Assembly (NCBI RefSeq): GCF_000820305.1
Contig: NZ_CDBH01000045.1
Location: 248,001-312,000 of the forward strand
DNA from: Aeromonas dhakensis
Lineage (GTDB): Bacteria > Pseudomonadota > Gammaproteobacteria > Enterobacterales > Aeromonadaceae
Direction: 5' to 3'
DNA: 64,000 nucleotides
Shown: one piece after another, positions 1-9,254 of the stretch
Position numbering within the stretch: position 1 is the first letter of the stretch
Layout of the letters: every line of letters begins with the position of its first letter
Made by a program: the position numbers and the translations under genes
The notes under the pieces: generated by a model
What the model was told of the DNA's origin: nothing
What the model saw: the letters and a program-made list of their open reading frames with translations, nothing else
Database searches by the model: none

Positions 1-947
1 GACCCAGCCGGGTGAAGAAGTGTTGACTCTTGCGCTGGTGGAAGTGGCTCTTCTTGATGGAGTGAAACACCAGCTTGCTGTCTGGATGGCTCGCCTTGAG
101 GCGATGGATCATCGCCATGGCCGGTAAGCCAGTACTGACGAGCGTGGTGAGCGGCAGACTCTGGGTCTGCGGCCCCAGCAACTGGTTGAGCCCCTGCTGC
201 GCCTGCTCGAAGCGGGTCAGCACGGCGGGCTCGGCGTAGCCGCTGCCCAGCATGGCGAGCAGGGCATCGAGCGCCTGATTAAACTCGGCCAGCTGCTGGC
301 GAAAGCCGCTGCGACTGCGCAGGGAGATCAGCTCTGCAAACGGGATGTCGGCCAAGTGAGTGGGCACTTGCAGCGGGATCTCCAGATGGAAGCAATCCTG
401 GCCACCGCGGTTGTGATAGCGGGATTCGAGCAGGTGGAGCAGCCGGTCCAGATAGTCGTGATCGGTGATGAGGGCCCCCTCATTGGCGAGTGCCCACTCG
501 CGGGCGAGCCGCATGGAGAGCAGATTGGCAAAGCGGCGCGCCATCCTGAACCCGCCCTCCTCCCGGCTGGCAAAACCGTGAGTCAGGCAAAAGCCGTGCA
601 GCCGCTCCAGCCCCGCCTGGGCCGGGCAGAAACAGTCGTGGTTGGCCGGCGTGCGCCAGCGCCCGATCAGCTCCTTGTTGCCAAACACCTTGTGACGCAC
701 GAAGTCGGGGGCGATAAGGCCGGCAATCTGACTCTCTATCTGGGGGGTGATGGCGGCAAAGAAGGCGGCATCCGGCCGCTCGGCCAGCAGATCCGTCTCC
801 TGCTCGAGGGTTTGCAGCAGGGCGGTGAGGCCGCTCTTCTCACTGACGGTGAAGACGAAGGCGAGCCGCTCCAGATAGAGCAGGGCAAACTTGAGCCACA
901 GCTCGTCGCGCACTTCCATGCCGGGGTAGTAGATGTAGGTCTTCATC
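1..947 (-). CDS. Conserved protein of unknown function, DUF6236-like (3' end cut off by window edge)
   Basis: An open frame on the minus strand starts with ATG at 945-947 and runs off the left edge, giving at least 315 residues without a stop. The N-terminus reads MKTYIYYPGMEVRDELWLKF, and no signal peptide or membrane segment is visible. The opening resembles proteins grouped as DUF6236, but that is recognition by eye and weak. The product appears soluble and helix-rich, and I can assign no catalytic motif. It is divergent from thiI, with about 180 bp between the two starts. An overlapping plus-strand frame at 356-1042 has no start signal or family resemblance and is probably a high-GC shadow. 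Confidence 0.6.
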
Positions 948-1082
948 GAATGGGTCTGTGGTCAGGAATGTTGCCAGGGCGCAGGTTCGGGAATATACGC
1001 AAGATTGCCTCGCTGCGGCAAACATTGCGTGGGGGAATGTGAGCAAACGCTCATCTAGTAGGCGCTGGCCACAAAGTTCTGA

Positions 1083-1088
1083 TATAAT
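1083..1088 (+). promoter_or_regulatory. Candidate -10 element upstream of thiI
   Basis: TATAAT lies 36 bp before the thiI start codon, in an otherwise GC-rich gap. No good -35 match stands at normal spacing, so only the -10 element is called. Confidence 0.4.
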
Positions 1089-1124
1089 TCGCGCCCTTAA
1101 ATCAAGGTCACCCGAGTCATTACC

Positions 1125-2573
1125 ATGAAGTTCATTATCAAGCTGTTCCCGGAAATCACCATCAAGAGCAAGTCGGTTCGCCAGCGCTTTATCAAGATCC
1201 TGCAGGGCAATATCCGCAATGTCCTGCGCCGCTTCGACGACGATGCCCGGGTACGGATGGATTGGGACAAGCTGATTGTGAGCTCCCGCAATGACCAGTT
1301 CCGTGAACAGGCCATCGAAGCCCTGGCCTGCATTCCCGGCATTCAGGCCTTCCTCGAGGTGCAAGCCAGCAAGTTTACCGACCTGCACGACATCTTCGAG
1401 CAGGTGAAAGCCGTGTGGGGTGACCAGCTCGAGGGCAAGACCTTCTGCGTGCGTGCCAAGCGCCACGGCAAGCACGAGTTCTCCTCCCTCGAAGTGGAGC
1501 GCTACGTGGGTGGTGGCCTGAACCAGCACTGCGTGAGCAACGGCGTGCGCCTCAAGAACCCGGATGTGAAGATCAACCTCGAGATCGACGGCGAAGAGCT
1601 CTTCATTGTCAGCGCCATCCACCAGGGCCTGAGCGGCATGCCCATCGCCACCCAGGAAGATGTGCTGAGCCTCATCTCCGGTGGTTTTGACTCGGGTGTG
1701 GCCTCCTTCCAGTTCATCAAGCGCGGCTGCCGGGTGCACTACTGCTTCTTCAATCTGGGTGGTGCCGCTCACGAGATCGGCGTCAAGCAGGTAGCCTATC
1801 ACCTGTGGAACCGCTTCGGCTCTTCCCACCGGGTGCGTTTCACCGCAGTGGACTTCGAGCCTGTGGTTGCCGAGATCCTCGAGAAGATCGACAACGGCCA
1901 GATGGGCGTGGTGCTCAAGCGGATGATGATGCGCGCCGCCGCCAAGGTGGCCGACGAGTTCCAGATCCCGGCGCTGGTGACCGGTGAGTGCGTGGGTCAG
2001 GTCTCCAGCCAGACCCTCACCAACCTGAACGTCATCGACCGGGTGACCGACAAGGTGATCCTGCGCCCGCTCATCACCTGGGACAAACCGGACATCATCA
2101 GCGAAGCGCGCCGCATCGGTACCCTGGAGTTCGCCGAGACCATGCCGGAGTATTGCGGCGTCATCTCCAAGAAGCCGACCGTGAAGGCCGATCTGGCCCG
2201 CATTGAAGAGGAAGAGGGCAACTTCGACTTCGCCATTCTGGACAAGGTGGTGGCCGAGGCCCGTTACCTCGACATTCGTCGCATCGGTGAAGAGACCGCA
2301 GCCGAAGTGCAGGAAGTGGAGACCACCGCAGAGAGCGGTGACAACGAGGTGATCCTCGATATCCGCTCCATGGATGAGCACGACGAGAAGCCGTTGCTGG
2401 TGGAAGGGCGTGAGGTCATGCATATTCCCTTCTTCAAACTGGCCACCGCCTTTGGTGACCTGCCCAAGGAGAAGACCTACCTGCTCTACTGCGATCGCGG
2501 CGTGATGAGCAAGCTGCAGGCGCTCTACCTGAAAGAGAAGGGCTTTGCCAACGTCAAGGTGTACCGTCCATAA
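1125..2573 (+). CDS. thiI: tRNA 4-thiouridine synthase / thiazole sulfur transferase ThiI
   Basis: This 482-residue protein has the same length as E. coli ThiI. It moves sulfur from IscS persulfide to U8 of tRNA (4-thiouridine) and, in many bacteria, to the thiamine thiazole pathway. The order is an N-terminal ferredoxin-like and THUMP RNA-binding region, then a PP-loop ATP pyrophosphatase with SGGFDS at residues 185-190, then a C-terminal rhodanese domain. Cys344 (in EYCGVISKK) and Cys456 (in LLYCDRG) sit at the positions of the E. coli disulfide pair, so the enzyme should be active. The start ATG follows a plausible promoter. Its sulfur donor IscS is encoded at 54.3 kb. Confidence 0.97.
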   Translation: MKFIIKLFPEITIKSKSVRQRFIKILQGNIRNVLRRFDDDARVRMDWDKLIVSSRNDQFREQAIEALACIPGIQAFLEVQASKFTDLHDIFEQVKAVWGDQLEGKTFCVRAKRHGKHEFSSLEVERYVGGGLNQHCVSNGVRLKNPDVKINLEIDGEELFIVSAIHQGLSGMPIATQEDVLSLISGGFDSGVASFQFIKRGCRVHYCFFNLGGAAHEIGVKQVAYHLWNRFGSSHRVRFTAVDFEPVVAEILEKIDNGQMGVVLKRMMMRAAAKVADEFQIPALVTGECVGQVSSQTLTNLNVIDRVTDKVILRPLITWDKPDIISEARRIGTLEFAETMPEYCGVISKKPTVKADLARIEEEEGNFDFAILDKVVAEARYLDIRRIGEETAAEVQEVETTAESGDNEVILDIRSMDEHDEKPLLVEGREVMHIPFFKLATAFGDLPKEKTYLLYCDRGVMSKLQALYLKEKGFANVKVYRP

Positions 2574-2593
2574 GGTGACGTTCACGCATGCAT

Positions 2594-2625
2594 AAAAAAA
2601 TCCGGCCAATGTGCCGGATTTTTTT
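2594..2625. terminator. Bidirectional intrinsic terminator between thiI and the convergent gene
   Basis: Arms atccggc and gccggat enclose a six-base loop, with an A run before and a T run after. It can end thiI on the plus strand and the 2647-3039 gene on the minus strand. Confidence 0.85.
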
Positions 2626-2646
2626 ATTTCACTTGCAGGTTGAGGC

Positions 2647-3039
2647 TCAAGGGCAGGGGACCGGGGTAAAGGTGGACTGCCCCTGGCAGCGCCATCCCAT
2701 TTCCGCCTGGCGCATCTGCCACAGGTTGTTGCTGCGAAACAGGGTCAGGATGTAGATCATGTCGCTCTTGGTGCCATCGAGGGCGACCGAGAGCACCAGA
2801 TCGTTGTCCAGCTGCTGCGCCTGGATGCGACTGGGTATGTCGCTGTGGCCGACGAAACGCAGGGCCACTTCACGATAGTCATTGACCCAGCTCTGCTGGG
2901 CGGTGCTTGCCTGACGGATCTGCTGGTTGAACTGCTGCACCGGGGTGGACGCGAGCCGACCAAACAGTACCTGGGCTTCAGCCTGCGCCGTTGCCACATT
3001 CATCAGTAACAGTGATGCGATGAGTCCAAGTTTTTGCAT
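2647..3039 (-). CDS. Small secreted protein of unknown function
   Basis: The frame encodes about 130 residues from ATG at 3037-3039. Residues 1-22 look like a Sec signal peptide (MQKLGLIASLLLMNVATAQA, cleavage near AEA). The mature part is polar and ends with two cysteines (WRCQGQ and VPCP) that could form a disulfide in the periplasm. A longer in-frame upstream extension exists, but starting there would bury the signal peptide, so I prefer this start. I do not recognise a family. It sits downstream of the TRIC-like gene on the same strand and ends at the shared terminator with thiI. Confidence 0.7.
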   Translation of the reverse strand: MQKLGLIASLLLMNVATAQAEAQVLFGRLASTPVQQFNQQIRQASTAQQSWVNDYREVALRFVGHSDIPSRIQAQQLDNDLVLSVALDGTKSDMIYILTLFRSNNLWQMRQAEMGWRCQGQSTFTPVPCP

Positions 3040-3139
3040 GAGGGATTCCGGCTTACAACACTGCATCCTATGACAACAGAAAAGCCTGCTTGGTTCAACG
3101 CAACCGGGCCGGGAGTGCGACCTGACGCCGGTTGTGAGG

Positions 3140-3772
3140 TCAATTGCGCTGCAGCGAGAAGGTAGGCAGTGACAGATGCCAGTAGATGGCGGCCACCCGT
3201 AAACCAAACACCGCCGTCATGCAGATGAGCATGGCGGTCACCCGATCCACGTCTATCTCAAGCGCCAGGGTATAGAGGATCCCCCCCAGGATGCAGGCGG
3301 TGGCATAGATCTCCTTTTGCAGCACCATGGGCACCTCCCGGGCCAGCACGTCCCTGATCATGCCGCCGGCAACCCCTGTCATGGTGCCCATCAATACGGC
3401 GATCAGTCCCGATGTACCAAAGTTGAGGGCTTTTTGTGCTCCGATCACGGTAAAGAGCGCCAACCCGAAGGCGTCGGCGACCGGCAACACGTACCAGGGC
3501 ATGCGACGGGGCAGCTTGACCATCCACATGCCGATCAGCGCCGTGGCGATCACCACCCAGATGTAGAGAGGGTCCCGTACCCAGAAGACTGGGGTAGCCC
3601 CCAGGATCATGTCGCGGATGGTGCCGCCGCCGATGGCGGTGACCGCCGCCAACACCATGACGCCAAAACCGTCCATCCTGAGACGGCCCGCCACCAGTAC
3701 GCCCGAAAACGCGAATACCGCAGTACCAAACATGTCGCTGATGTAAACAATCTGCTCAACCAGTGTCTGCAT
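3140..3772 (-). CDS. TRIC-type cation channel family protein (UPF0126, YicG-like)
   Basis: The 210-residue protein from ATG at 3770-3772 is close to the length of E. coli YicG. It is almost entirely hydrophobic, with about seven membrane segments. Two internally related halves are visible: [11 protein letters not shown] near residue 47 and [11 protein letters not shown] near residue 135. This glycine-rich repeat is typical of bacterial TRIC homologues, which form inner-membrane trimers conducting monovalent cations. The physiological role in this organism is not shown by context. An in-frame extension to 3994 lacks membrane character and is probably not translated. Confidence 0.85.
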   Translation of the reverse strand: MQTLVEQIVYISDMFGTAVFAFSGVLVAGRLRMDGFGVMVLAAVTAIGGGTIRDMILGATPVFWVRDPLYIWVVIATALIGMWMVKLPRRMPWYVLPVADAFGLALFTVIGAQKALNFGTSGLIAVLMGTMTGVAGGMIRDVLAREVPMVLQKEIYATACILGGILYTLALEIDVDRVTAMLICMTAVFGLRVAAIYWHLSLPTFSLQRN

Positions 3773-4012
3773 GGAGAACAACTCACGTCCAATTGTTGAT
3801 GGGGCCGCGATTTTAGGGGGGATTGCGGTGTCTGACCAATGGCTGCCTGCAAGAAGTGGGAGCCAGACCAAGTTTTTCTCGGCTGCGCTGGCGCCAGCCA
3901 GCGCGATGCATCTGAGCGGCGTCATGTCGCAGGGGAGGTGGACATAGACCTGCGCCCGGCCCGTTGTCGCAAGCCTGATGAATTCAATGAGCAAAACAGG
4001 GCACTTTTTTCC

Positions 4013-4039
4013 TCAAGTTCAGCCGGAACATGCCGATAT
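4013..4039 (+). promoter_or_regulatory. Sigma-28 (FliA) promoter for flaA
   Basis: TCAAGTTC at 4013-4020 and GCCGATAT at 4032-4039 are separated by exactly 11 bp. This closely fits the known flagellar consensus TAAAGTTT-N11-GCCGATAA. The flaA start lies about 150 bp downstream, implying a long leader. Confidence 0.8.
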
Positions 4040-4187
4040 ATAGGGTAAGCGGCGTTAATGCGATGAAGCGTTGAAAATAATGCTAAAGACATCGAAAAAG
4101 AGGCCGTTAAATAAGAAGCATCGAACAGGAAAGACAATAAAGTTCGAGCAAATTAAATAGTAAATTTAATAGCTTAGGAGAATAGTC

Positions 4188-5099
4188 ATGGGTCTTTATA
4201 TCAATACGAACGTTTCATCGCTTAACGCCCAGCGTAACCTGATGAACACCAACAAATCTCTGGATACATCCTACACCCGTCTGGCATCTGGTCTGCGCAT
4301 CAACAGCGCCAAAGACGATGCCGCCGGCCTGCAGATTTCCAACCGTTTGACCTCCCAGATCAATGGTCTGGATCAGGGCAACCGCAACGCCAACGACGGT
4401 ATCTCCGTCGCCCAGACCGCCGAAGGCGCCATGGATGAAATCACCTCCATGCTGCAACGGATGCGTACCCTGGCCCAGCAGTCTGCCAACGGCTCCAACA
4501 ACACGGATGACCGTACCGCGTTGCAGCAAGAGTACACTCAGCTGATGACAGAAATCGACCGGGTAGCCAAAGACACTACCTTCGGTGGCCAGAATCTGCT
4601 CAAGGGCGGTTATGTGGGCTCCTTCCAGGTCGGTGCCGATGCCGGTCAGACCATCACGTTCCGGATGACCACTGCCTTCAGCATCTCTGGCATGGCGTCT
4701 GCAACCAGCGGCAGTGCGACAGTAGCGACCACGACCACTGGCGAGCCTTATACCATCACTAGGACGGCAGGTACCCCGGTCACGTCTACCAGCATGTCGA
4801 CCATTACGGCGGCAAGCTCTGCCCAGTCGGCCATGGCCAACCTGGATTACATGATTAAAGTGGTGGATAGCAAGCGTGCCGAACTGGGTGCGGTGCAGAA
4901 CCGGTTCGATTCGACCATTCGCAACCAGGCGAACGTCTCTGAAAACGTCAGTGCCGCCCGTTCACGGATCCGCGACGCAGACTTCGCGACCGAGACCGCC
5001 AACCTGACCAAGCAGAACATTCTGCAACAGGCAGCCTCGACCATACTGTCTCAGGCAAACCAGCGTCCGCAGTCAGCACTCTCCCTGCTGCAGGGCTGA
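4188..5099 (+). CDS. flaA: Polar flagellin FlaA
   Basis: This 303-residue flagellin has the conserved N-terminal D0/D1 coil ([34 protein letters not shown]) and the matching C-terminal coil ([20 protein letters not shown], then [16 protein letters not shown]). The short Ser/Thr/Ala-rich centre, about residues 165-215, is the surface-exposed part and the likely glycosylation zone. The protein is exported by the flagellar type III apparatus and polymerises into the polar filament. It heads the flaA-flaB-flaG-flaH-flaJ-fliT-like-maf-1 cluster and has its own sigma-28 promoter, so it is expected to be a late flagellar gene. Confidence 0.97.
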   Translation: MGLYINTNVSSLNAQRNLMNTNKSLDTSYTRLASGLRINSAKDDAAGLQISNRLTSQINGLDQGNRNANDGISVAQTAEGAMDEITSMLQRMRTLAQQSANGSNNTDDRTALQQEYTQLMTEIDRVAKDTTFGGQNLLKGGYVGSFQVGADAGQTITFRMTTAFSISGMASATSGSATVATTTTGEPYTITRTAGTPVTSTSMSTITAASSAQSAMANLDYMIKVVDSKRAELGAVQNRFDSTIRNQANVSENVSAARSRIRDADFATETANLTKQNILQQAASTILSQANQRPQSALSLLQG

Positions 5100-5109
5100 T
5101 AAAAGAAAA

Positions 5110-5134
5110 CAGGGCGGTTGTTCAGGCCGCCCTG
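5110..5134 (+). repeat. Inverted repeat just after flaA
   Basis: Arms cagggcgg and ccgccctg enclose a nine-base loop 10 bp after the flaA stop. No T run follows, so it is more likely an mRNA-stabilising 3' hairpin than a full terminator. Confidence 0.6.
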
Positions 5135-5277
5135 GTCAAGAGATGGAACAAAGGGGTGTTCGGTTCGCACTCTGTTCTATCGGGAGAGAATCTATTCTCT
5201 ACTAGTAAAGCCAAGTGTTGTACAGCTGTTCAGTTCTGTCACGCTTGGTCATATTCTCCTGAGCGTATGCTCGTTTT

Positions 5278-5304
5278 AGGCCGGATCTTCCGGCCTCTTT
5301 TTAT
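5278..5304 (+). terminator. Intrinsic terminator between flaA and flaB
   Basis: Arms aggccgga and tccggcct with a three-base loop are followed by CTTTTTA. This separates flaA transcription from flaB. Confidence 0.8.
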
Positions 5305-5678
5305 TGTGCCGTCAAATTGACGCCACTCCCCCATATCAAAGCACAAACTGTGCCAACCCTCAGAGTTCATCTCTGTCACGCCGGCTTTAGGCCCTGCTCC
5401 CGATAACGGGAGACTGCTCACCGTCATTTTGCCGCTTGCCGGATAAAACTTGCCGCCTTCGGCAATTATTTTCCTAAAGCTTGTCGCTGCGCTGCCGTTA
5501 AATAAAGTGAAGCAATCGAGGGGTGTTCGGAATCCAACGTTTGCACTACTGCGGGTGACCTGTCCGTTCAAACAGACACCCGCCAGAAGAATCAGGCTCG
5601 TTCAACCTGTTCTTCTAACGGTGGGACGCCGCTTTGGCGGTGCAACCCGCAGTCGCATGTTCTTCGGGAGAATATTTT
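5305..5678. other. Non-coding region upstream of flaB
   Basis: This 370-bp gap must contain the flaB promoter. I found neither a good TAAAGTTT-N11-GCCGATAA match nor a TGGCAC-N5-TTGC match by eye. The closest pieces are CCCGATAA at 5399-5406 and GCCGGATAA at 5438-5446, both without a partner -35. An 11-bp word, GGGGTGTTCGG, occurs at 5153-5163 and again at 5520-5530. Confidence 0.5.
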
Positions 5679-6584
5679 ATGGCCATGTACATCAACACGA
5701 ATACTTCATCACTGAACGCCCAGCGTAACCTGATGAACACCAACAAGTCCCTGGATACGTCCTATACCAGACTGGCTTCCGGTCTGCGTATCAACACCGC
5801 CAAGGACGATGCTGCCGGTTTGCAGATCTCCAACCGTTTGACCTCCCAGATCAACGGCCTGGATCAAGGTAACCGCAACGCCAACGACGGTATCTCCGTC
5901 GCGCAAACGGCTGAAGGGGCCATGGATGAAGTGACCAGCATGCTGCAACGCATGCGCACGCTGGCACAGCAATCCGCCAACGGCTCCAACAACACCGATG
6001 ACCGTACTGCACTGCAGCAAGAATTTGACCAGCTGACCACCGAGATCAACCGGATCTCCAACGACACCACCTTTGGTGGCCAAAAACTGCTGGATGGGAA
6101 CTACAAAGGTTCATTCCAGGTAGGGGCTGACGCCGGTCAGACCATCACCTTCAAGATGACCTCTGCGTTCACCATCAGCGGGATTGCGGCGTCAACCAAG
6201 GGCAGCGCGACCGTTGCGACCAGCGCCACTGGCGAACCTTATACCGTGACCAAGGGCACGAGCGCCGTGACTTCTACCAGCGTCAGCAGCATTAGCGCTG
6301 CCAGCTCGGCACAACTGGCCATGGCCAACCTTGATTTCATGATCAAGGCGGTTGACAGCAAGCGGGCGGAGCTGGGTGCGGTACAGAACCGGTTTGACTC
6401 CACTATCCGCAACCAGTCCAACGTCTCTGAAAACCTGAGCGCCGCACGTTCTCGTATCCGTGACGCAGACTTTGCGACCGAGACAGCCAACCTGACCAAG
6501 CAGAACATTCTGCAACAGGCAGCGTCCAGCATCCTGGCGCAAGCCAACCAAAGACCGCAATCTGCTCTGTCCCTGCTGGGCTAA
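5679..6584 (+). CDS. flaB: Polar flagellin FlaB
   Basis: This 301-residue flagellin is a close paralogue of FlaA, nearly identical in the terminal coils and more diverged at residues 165-220. The start ATG at 5679 is chosen because GGGAG stands eight bases before it and because it aligns with the FlaA start; an in-frame upstream start at 5634 would add 15 unrelated residues. It is a second subunit of the polar filament. Tandem paralogous flagellins are typical of Aeromonas and Vibrio polar flagella. Confidence 0.97.
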   Translation: MAMYINTNTSSLNAQRNLMNTNKSLDTSYTRLASGLRINTAKDDAAGLQISNRLTSQINGLDQGNRNANDGISVAQTAEGAMDEVTSMLQRMRTLAQQSANGSNNTDDRTALQQEFDQLTTEINRISNDTTFGGQKLLDGNYKGSFQVGADAGQTITFKMTSAFTISGIAASTKGSATVATSATGEPYTVTKGTSAVTSTSVSSISAASSAQLAMANLDFMIKAVDSKRAELGAVQNRFDSTIRNQSNVSENLSAARSRIRDADFATETANLTKQNILQQAASSILAQANQRPQSALSLLG

Positions 6585-6622
6585 CAGAACAGCAGTGATG
6601 AGATAGGAAAAGGAGCGACGAT

Positions 6623-7066
6623 ATGGCCAATGAAATTGGGATCCCGTCATCGGTCACTCCTTCTTCTCTTCAGTCAAGTAGCAAGAGCGGCCAATCGGCC
6701 GCTCAAGTGCTATCTGGCACGACGGAAGAGCAGCGGGTGACGGCACAACAGGATGTGAAAAAACAGCAGGATGCTCTGACTGGTGAAAAAAACGCCAAAC
6801 AGGACGTGTCCAATGCCGATATTGAAAATGAGGTGCAAAACTTGCAAGAGTTCAGCAAGTTGCAAGGCTGGACTGTCAATTTCAGTGTTGAGAAGGATCT
6901 GGATCAGGTGGTCATCAAGGTGGTGGATGCCGAGACCAAGTCAATGATCCGGCAGATACCGAGCGAGGAGCTGCTGGCCATCAGCAAGCGGATCAAGGAT
7001 CTGCGTGAGGGCGATGTATCCGGCGGCGGCTCGCGGGTCGGGTTGCTGCTCGATAACGAGATCTGA
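6623..7066 (+). CDS. flaG: Flagellar protein FlaG
   Basis: This 147-residue protein has a polar, Ser/Gln-rich N-terminal half. The FlaG domain occupies the C-terminal half (NFSVEKDLDQVVIKVVDAET, then IRQIPSEELL). FlaG proteins influence polar filament length, and the exact mechanism is not settled. A strong AAGGAG-type ribosome site precedes the ATG. It lies 38 bp after flaB and 27 bp before fliD, so it is probably cotranscribed with them. Confidence 0.92.
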   Translation: MANEIGIPSSVTPSSLQSSSKSGQSAAQVLSGTTEEQRVTAQQDVKKQQDALTGEKNAKQDVSNADIENEVQNLQEFSKLQGWTVNFSVEKDLDQVVIKVVDAETKSMIRQIPSEELLAISKRIKDLREGDVSGGGSRVGLLLDNEI

Positions 7067-7093
7067 TACGAAAAAATTAAGAGGAGAGAGAGT

Positions 7094-8503
7094 ATGCCCA
7101 CCATTACGTCTGCCGGTGCCGGCTCCGGACTCGATTTGGAGTCAGTGATTGCTGCCAGTGTCGATGCCAAAAAGGCACAACTGATGCAGCCCATCACCAC
7201 CAAGAAGACCAACACTCAAATCACTCTCTCCGGTGTGGGGCAGCTGAAGTCTGCCATCGCCTCGTTCGTGACCACTCTGCAAGCCATGGCGAAGGATGAT
7301 GCGTTCAACAAGCGCTCCATCAACATTACCCAGGACAAGGACAAACCCGTGCTCAAGGTGGAGAGCAAGGCGGGGGCCTCCAACGGTCAATATGACATCA
7401 GCGTCGAACAATTGGCGAAGTCCAGTAAATTTGACGGCACCTTCGACTCGTCGACGACCCCCCTCATCACTCAGGACGGGAAACTGACGTTCAAGGCTGG
7501 CGACAAGACCTTCGATGTGGATGTCAAAGCGGGTGACTCGCTGCAGTCCATTCGCAAACGGATCAACAATGACGCCGACAACTTCGGTCTGAGCGTCAAC
7601 ATCATGAATACCTCAGATGGCAAATCCAAGCTGATGATCGACTCAGGGGTTAGCGGCGACGGCAAGGATCTGCAGATCACCGGCAGCACCACTGAGTTGA
7701 CCGACAACCTGGTGTCCAAGTTGACCAAGAGCCAGAGCGCTCAGGATGCCAAGATAAAGGTAGATGGCAACTCGCTGACCAGTGCGACCAATACCTTCGA
7801 TGGCACCATAGTCGGGCTCAAACTGACCGTGCTCAGAGAGTCGGATAGCACGACCACCACCGATACCAACGGCAATCCGGTCAAGACCTACAGCTCGAAC
7901 AAGGTCGATGTGACCACCGACAAGGCCGGCATCAAGGACATGGTCAAGAGCTTTGTCGACGGTTACAACTCGCTGGTGAAGAAGAGCAATGATCTTGGCA
8001 AGCGCAACTCGATCGTGGCAGGGAAAAGCCAGAATGATGGCGGTGCATTGGCAGGTGATGCGACGACGCGTGCCGTGGTCAACATGATGAACGGCCTCAT
8101 CACCGAACCCTCCAAAAAATCGTCTACCTATTCAACGATTTTCCAGATGGGTATCAAGATGGACAACAAGGGGGTATTGTCCATCGACGATACCAAGTTC
8201 AGCGAGGCCATCGACAAGAACTTTGATCAGGTGGTTGCGGTGTTTGGCGGCAAGGATGGGGTCGCAGGCAAGCTGGCCAGCCAGCTGGAAACCTACTCCA
8301 AGACCGGCGGCCTGCTGGCCAAGCGGGAAGATTCGCTCAATTCCGATCTGCGCGAAGTAAGCCGCAAGGAGTCGGATGTTACCGCCCAGCTGACCAAGTA
8401 TCAGGAGACCTTGCGGGCCCGTTATGGCAGCCTGGACAGCATGCTGGCCAAGATGAACAAGTCGGCCTCTTATCTGAATCTGCTCAATACCAAAACGAAT
8501 TAA
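7094..8503 (+). CDS. flaH: Flagellar filament cap protein FliD (FlaH, HAP2)
   Basis: This 469-residue protein has the FliD N-terminal region (GAGSGLDLESVIAA near residues 7-20) and a C-terminal coiled coil of FliD type (residues about 400-469, ending YLNLLNTKTN). FliD caps the growing filament and promotes flagellin folding at the tip. The ribosome site is GAGGAGAGAG just before the ATG. The gene is named flaH in Aeromonas and Vibrio nomenclature. The FliS chaperone gene follows 25 bp downstream. Confidence 0.95.
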   Translation: MPTITSAGAGSGLDLESVIAASVDAKKAQLMQPITTKKTNTQITLSGVGQLKSAIASFVTTLQAMAKDDAFNKRSINITQDKDKPVLKVESKAGASNGQYDISVEQLAKSSKFDGTFDSSTTPLITQDGKLTFKAGDKTFDVDVKAGDSLQSIRKRINNDADNFGLSVNIMNTSDGKSKLMIDSGVSGDGKDLQITGSTTELTDNLVSKLTKSQSAQDAKIKVDGNSLTSATNTFDGTIVGLKLTVLRESDSTTTTDTNGNPVKTYSSNKVDVTTDKAGIKDMVKSFVDGYNSLVKKSNDLGKRNSIVAGKSQNDGGALAGDATTRAVVNMMNGLITEPSKKSSTYSTIFQMGIKMDNKGVLSIDDTKFSEAIDKNFDQVVAVFGGKDGVAGKLASQLETYSKTGGLLAKREDSLNSDLREVSRKESDVTAQLTKYQETLRARYGSLDSMLAKMNKSASYLNLLNTKTN

Positions 8504-8528
8504 TACGTAGTCAGGAGCCGTGCCTCTT

Positions 8529-8951
8529 ATGTATCGGAAAAATATCAAGGCTTACACCACCCAGAATCTGCAGTCCGAGCTGGCGGTGGCGGATCCCTAC
8601 CGGGTGATCCAGCTGTTGATGCAAGGTTGCCTCGAGCGTCTTGCCCAAGCCCGTGGTGCCATCGAACGTCGTGATTTCGAAGCCAAGTCCCAGTCCATCT
8701 CCAAAACCATGGCCATTATCAACGGCTTGCAGGACTCGCTGGACCTCTCCTATGGCAAGGTGCCGGAAGATCTGTTTGCGCTCTACGACTACATGAAGGT
8801 GCGCATGATGGATGCCAGTCGTGATATGGACATGGCCGCCATCGACGAGGTGATGAACCTGATGCTGACAGTCAAGAGTGGCTGGGATGCGATTCCGGTC
8901 GAAGAGCGCGACAAGGCCATTGCCCAGCAAAAAGCAGGTCGTGCGGAATGA
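8529..8951 (+). CDS. flaJ: Flagellin export chaperone FliS (FlaJ)
   Basis: This 140-residue helical protein has the FliS opening MYRKNIKAYTTQNLQSELAV and the PYRVIQLLMQG motif. FliS binds the C-terminal coil of flagellin in the cytoplasm, prevents early polymerisation and delivers it for export. I chose ATG at 8529 over the in-frame GTG at 8520 because AGGAG at 8513-8517 is only two bases from the GTG. The stop overlaps the next start by ATGA, indicating translational coupling. Confidence 0.93.
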   Translation: MYRKNIKAYTTQNLQSELAVADPYRVIQLLMQGCLERLAQARGAIERRDFEAKSQSISKTMAIINGLQDSLDLSYGKVPEDLFALYDYMKVRMMDASRDMDMAAIDEVMNLMLTVKSGWDAIPVEERDKAIAQQKAGRAE

Positions 8952-9247
8952 ATGATGCCAAGCTGTCCGGCTTGATGAACCACGGCAGCCGCTTGCGGTT
9001 GCTGTTGGAGCAAAATGAGCTGGCGGCAGCGGAAGTGCAAATGGAGCACTATCTCGCTGCCCTGAACGAGGTTTTCGAGCATATCCCCGCTGACAGTCAT
9101 CTTAATGCAGAGCAGCAGCAAGCCCTGTCTCAGTTTCACATGATCCATGCGCTGATAACGAATGCGAGACACCTGGCAGAGGATGAATTGCGCCAATTTT
9201 CCAAGGCCGGTCGTGTGGCGGGCCTTTACAAGATGAATGCGGGTTGA
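8948..9247 (+). CDS. FliT-like flagellar chaperone candidate
   Basis: This 99-residue, all-helical, acidic protein overlaps the flaJ stop by four bases (ATGA). Size, helical content and position beside fliD and fliS fit the FliT/FlaI class, which chaperones the FliD cap protein, but sequence similarity by eye is too low to be sure. In Vibrio a comparable small gene, flaI, lies between fliD and fliS; here it follows fliS. It could instead be an accessory factor specific to polar flagella. Confidence 0.7.
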   Translation: MNDAKLSGLMNHGSRLRLLLEQNELAAAEVQMEHYLAALNEVFEHIPADSHLNAEQQQALSQFHMIHALITNARHLAEDELRQFSKAGRVAGLYKMNAG

Positions 9248-9254
9248 GTACCGA

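Noticed and set aside
840-2609. 589-codon open frame antisense to thiI
   Set aside because: It covers a certain gene and has shadow-type composition.
5239-5571. 110-codon frame in the flaA-flaB spacer, minus strand
   Set aside because: It runs through the terminator after flaA, has no ribosome site and resembles nothing known.
5305-5678. Sigma-54 promoter for flaB
   Set aside because: Several GG and GC pairs occur, but none with the required 10-bp spacing in a TGGCAC-N5-TTGC context.
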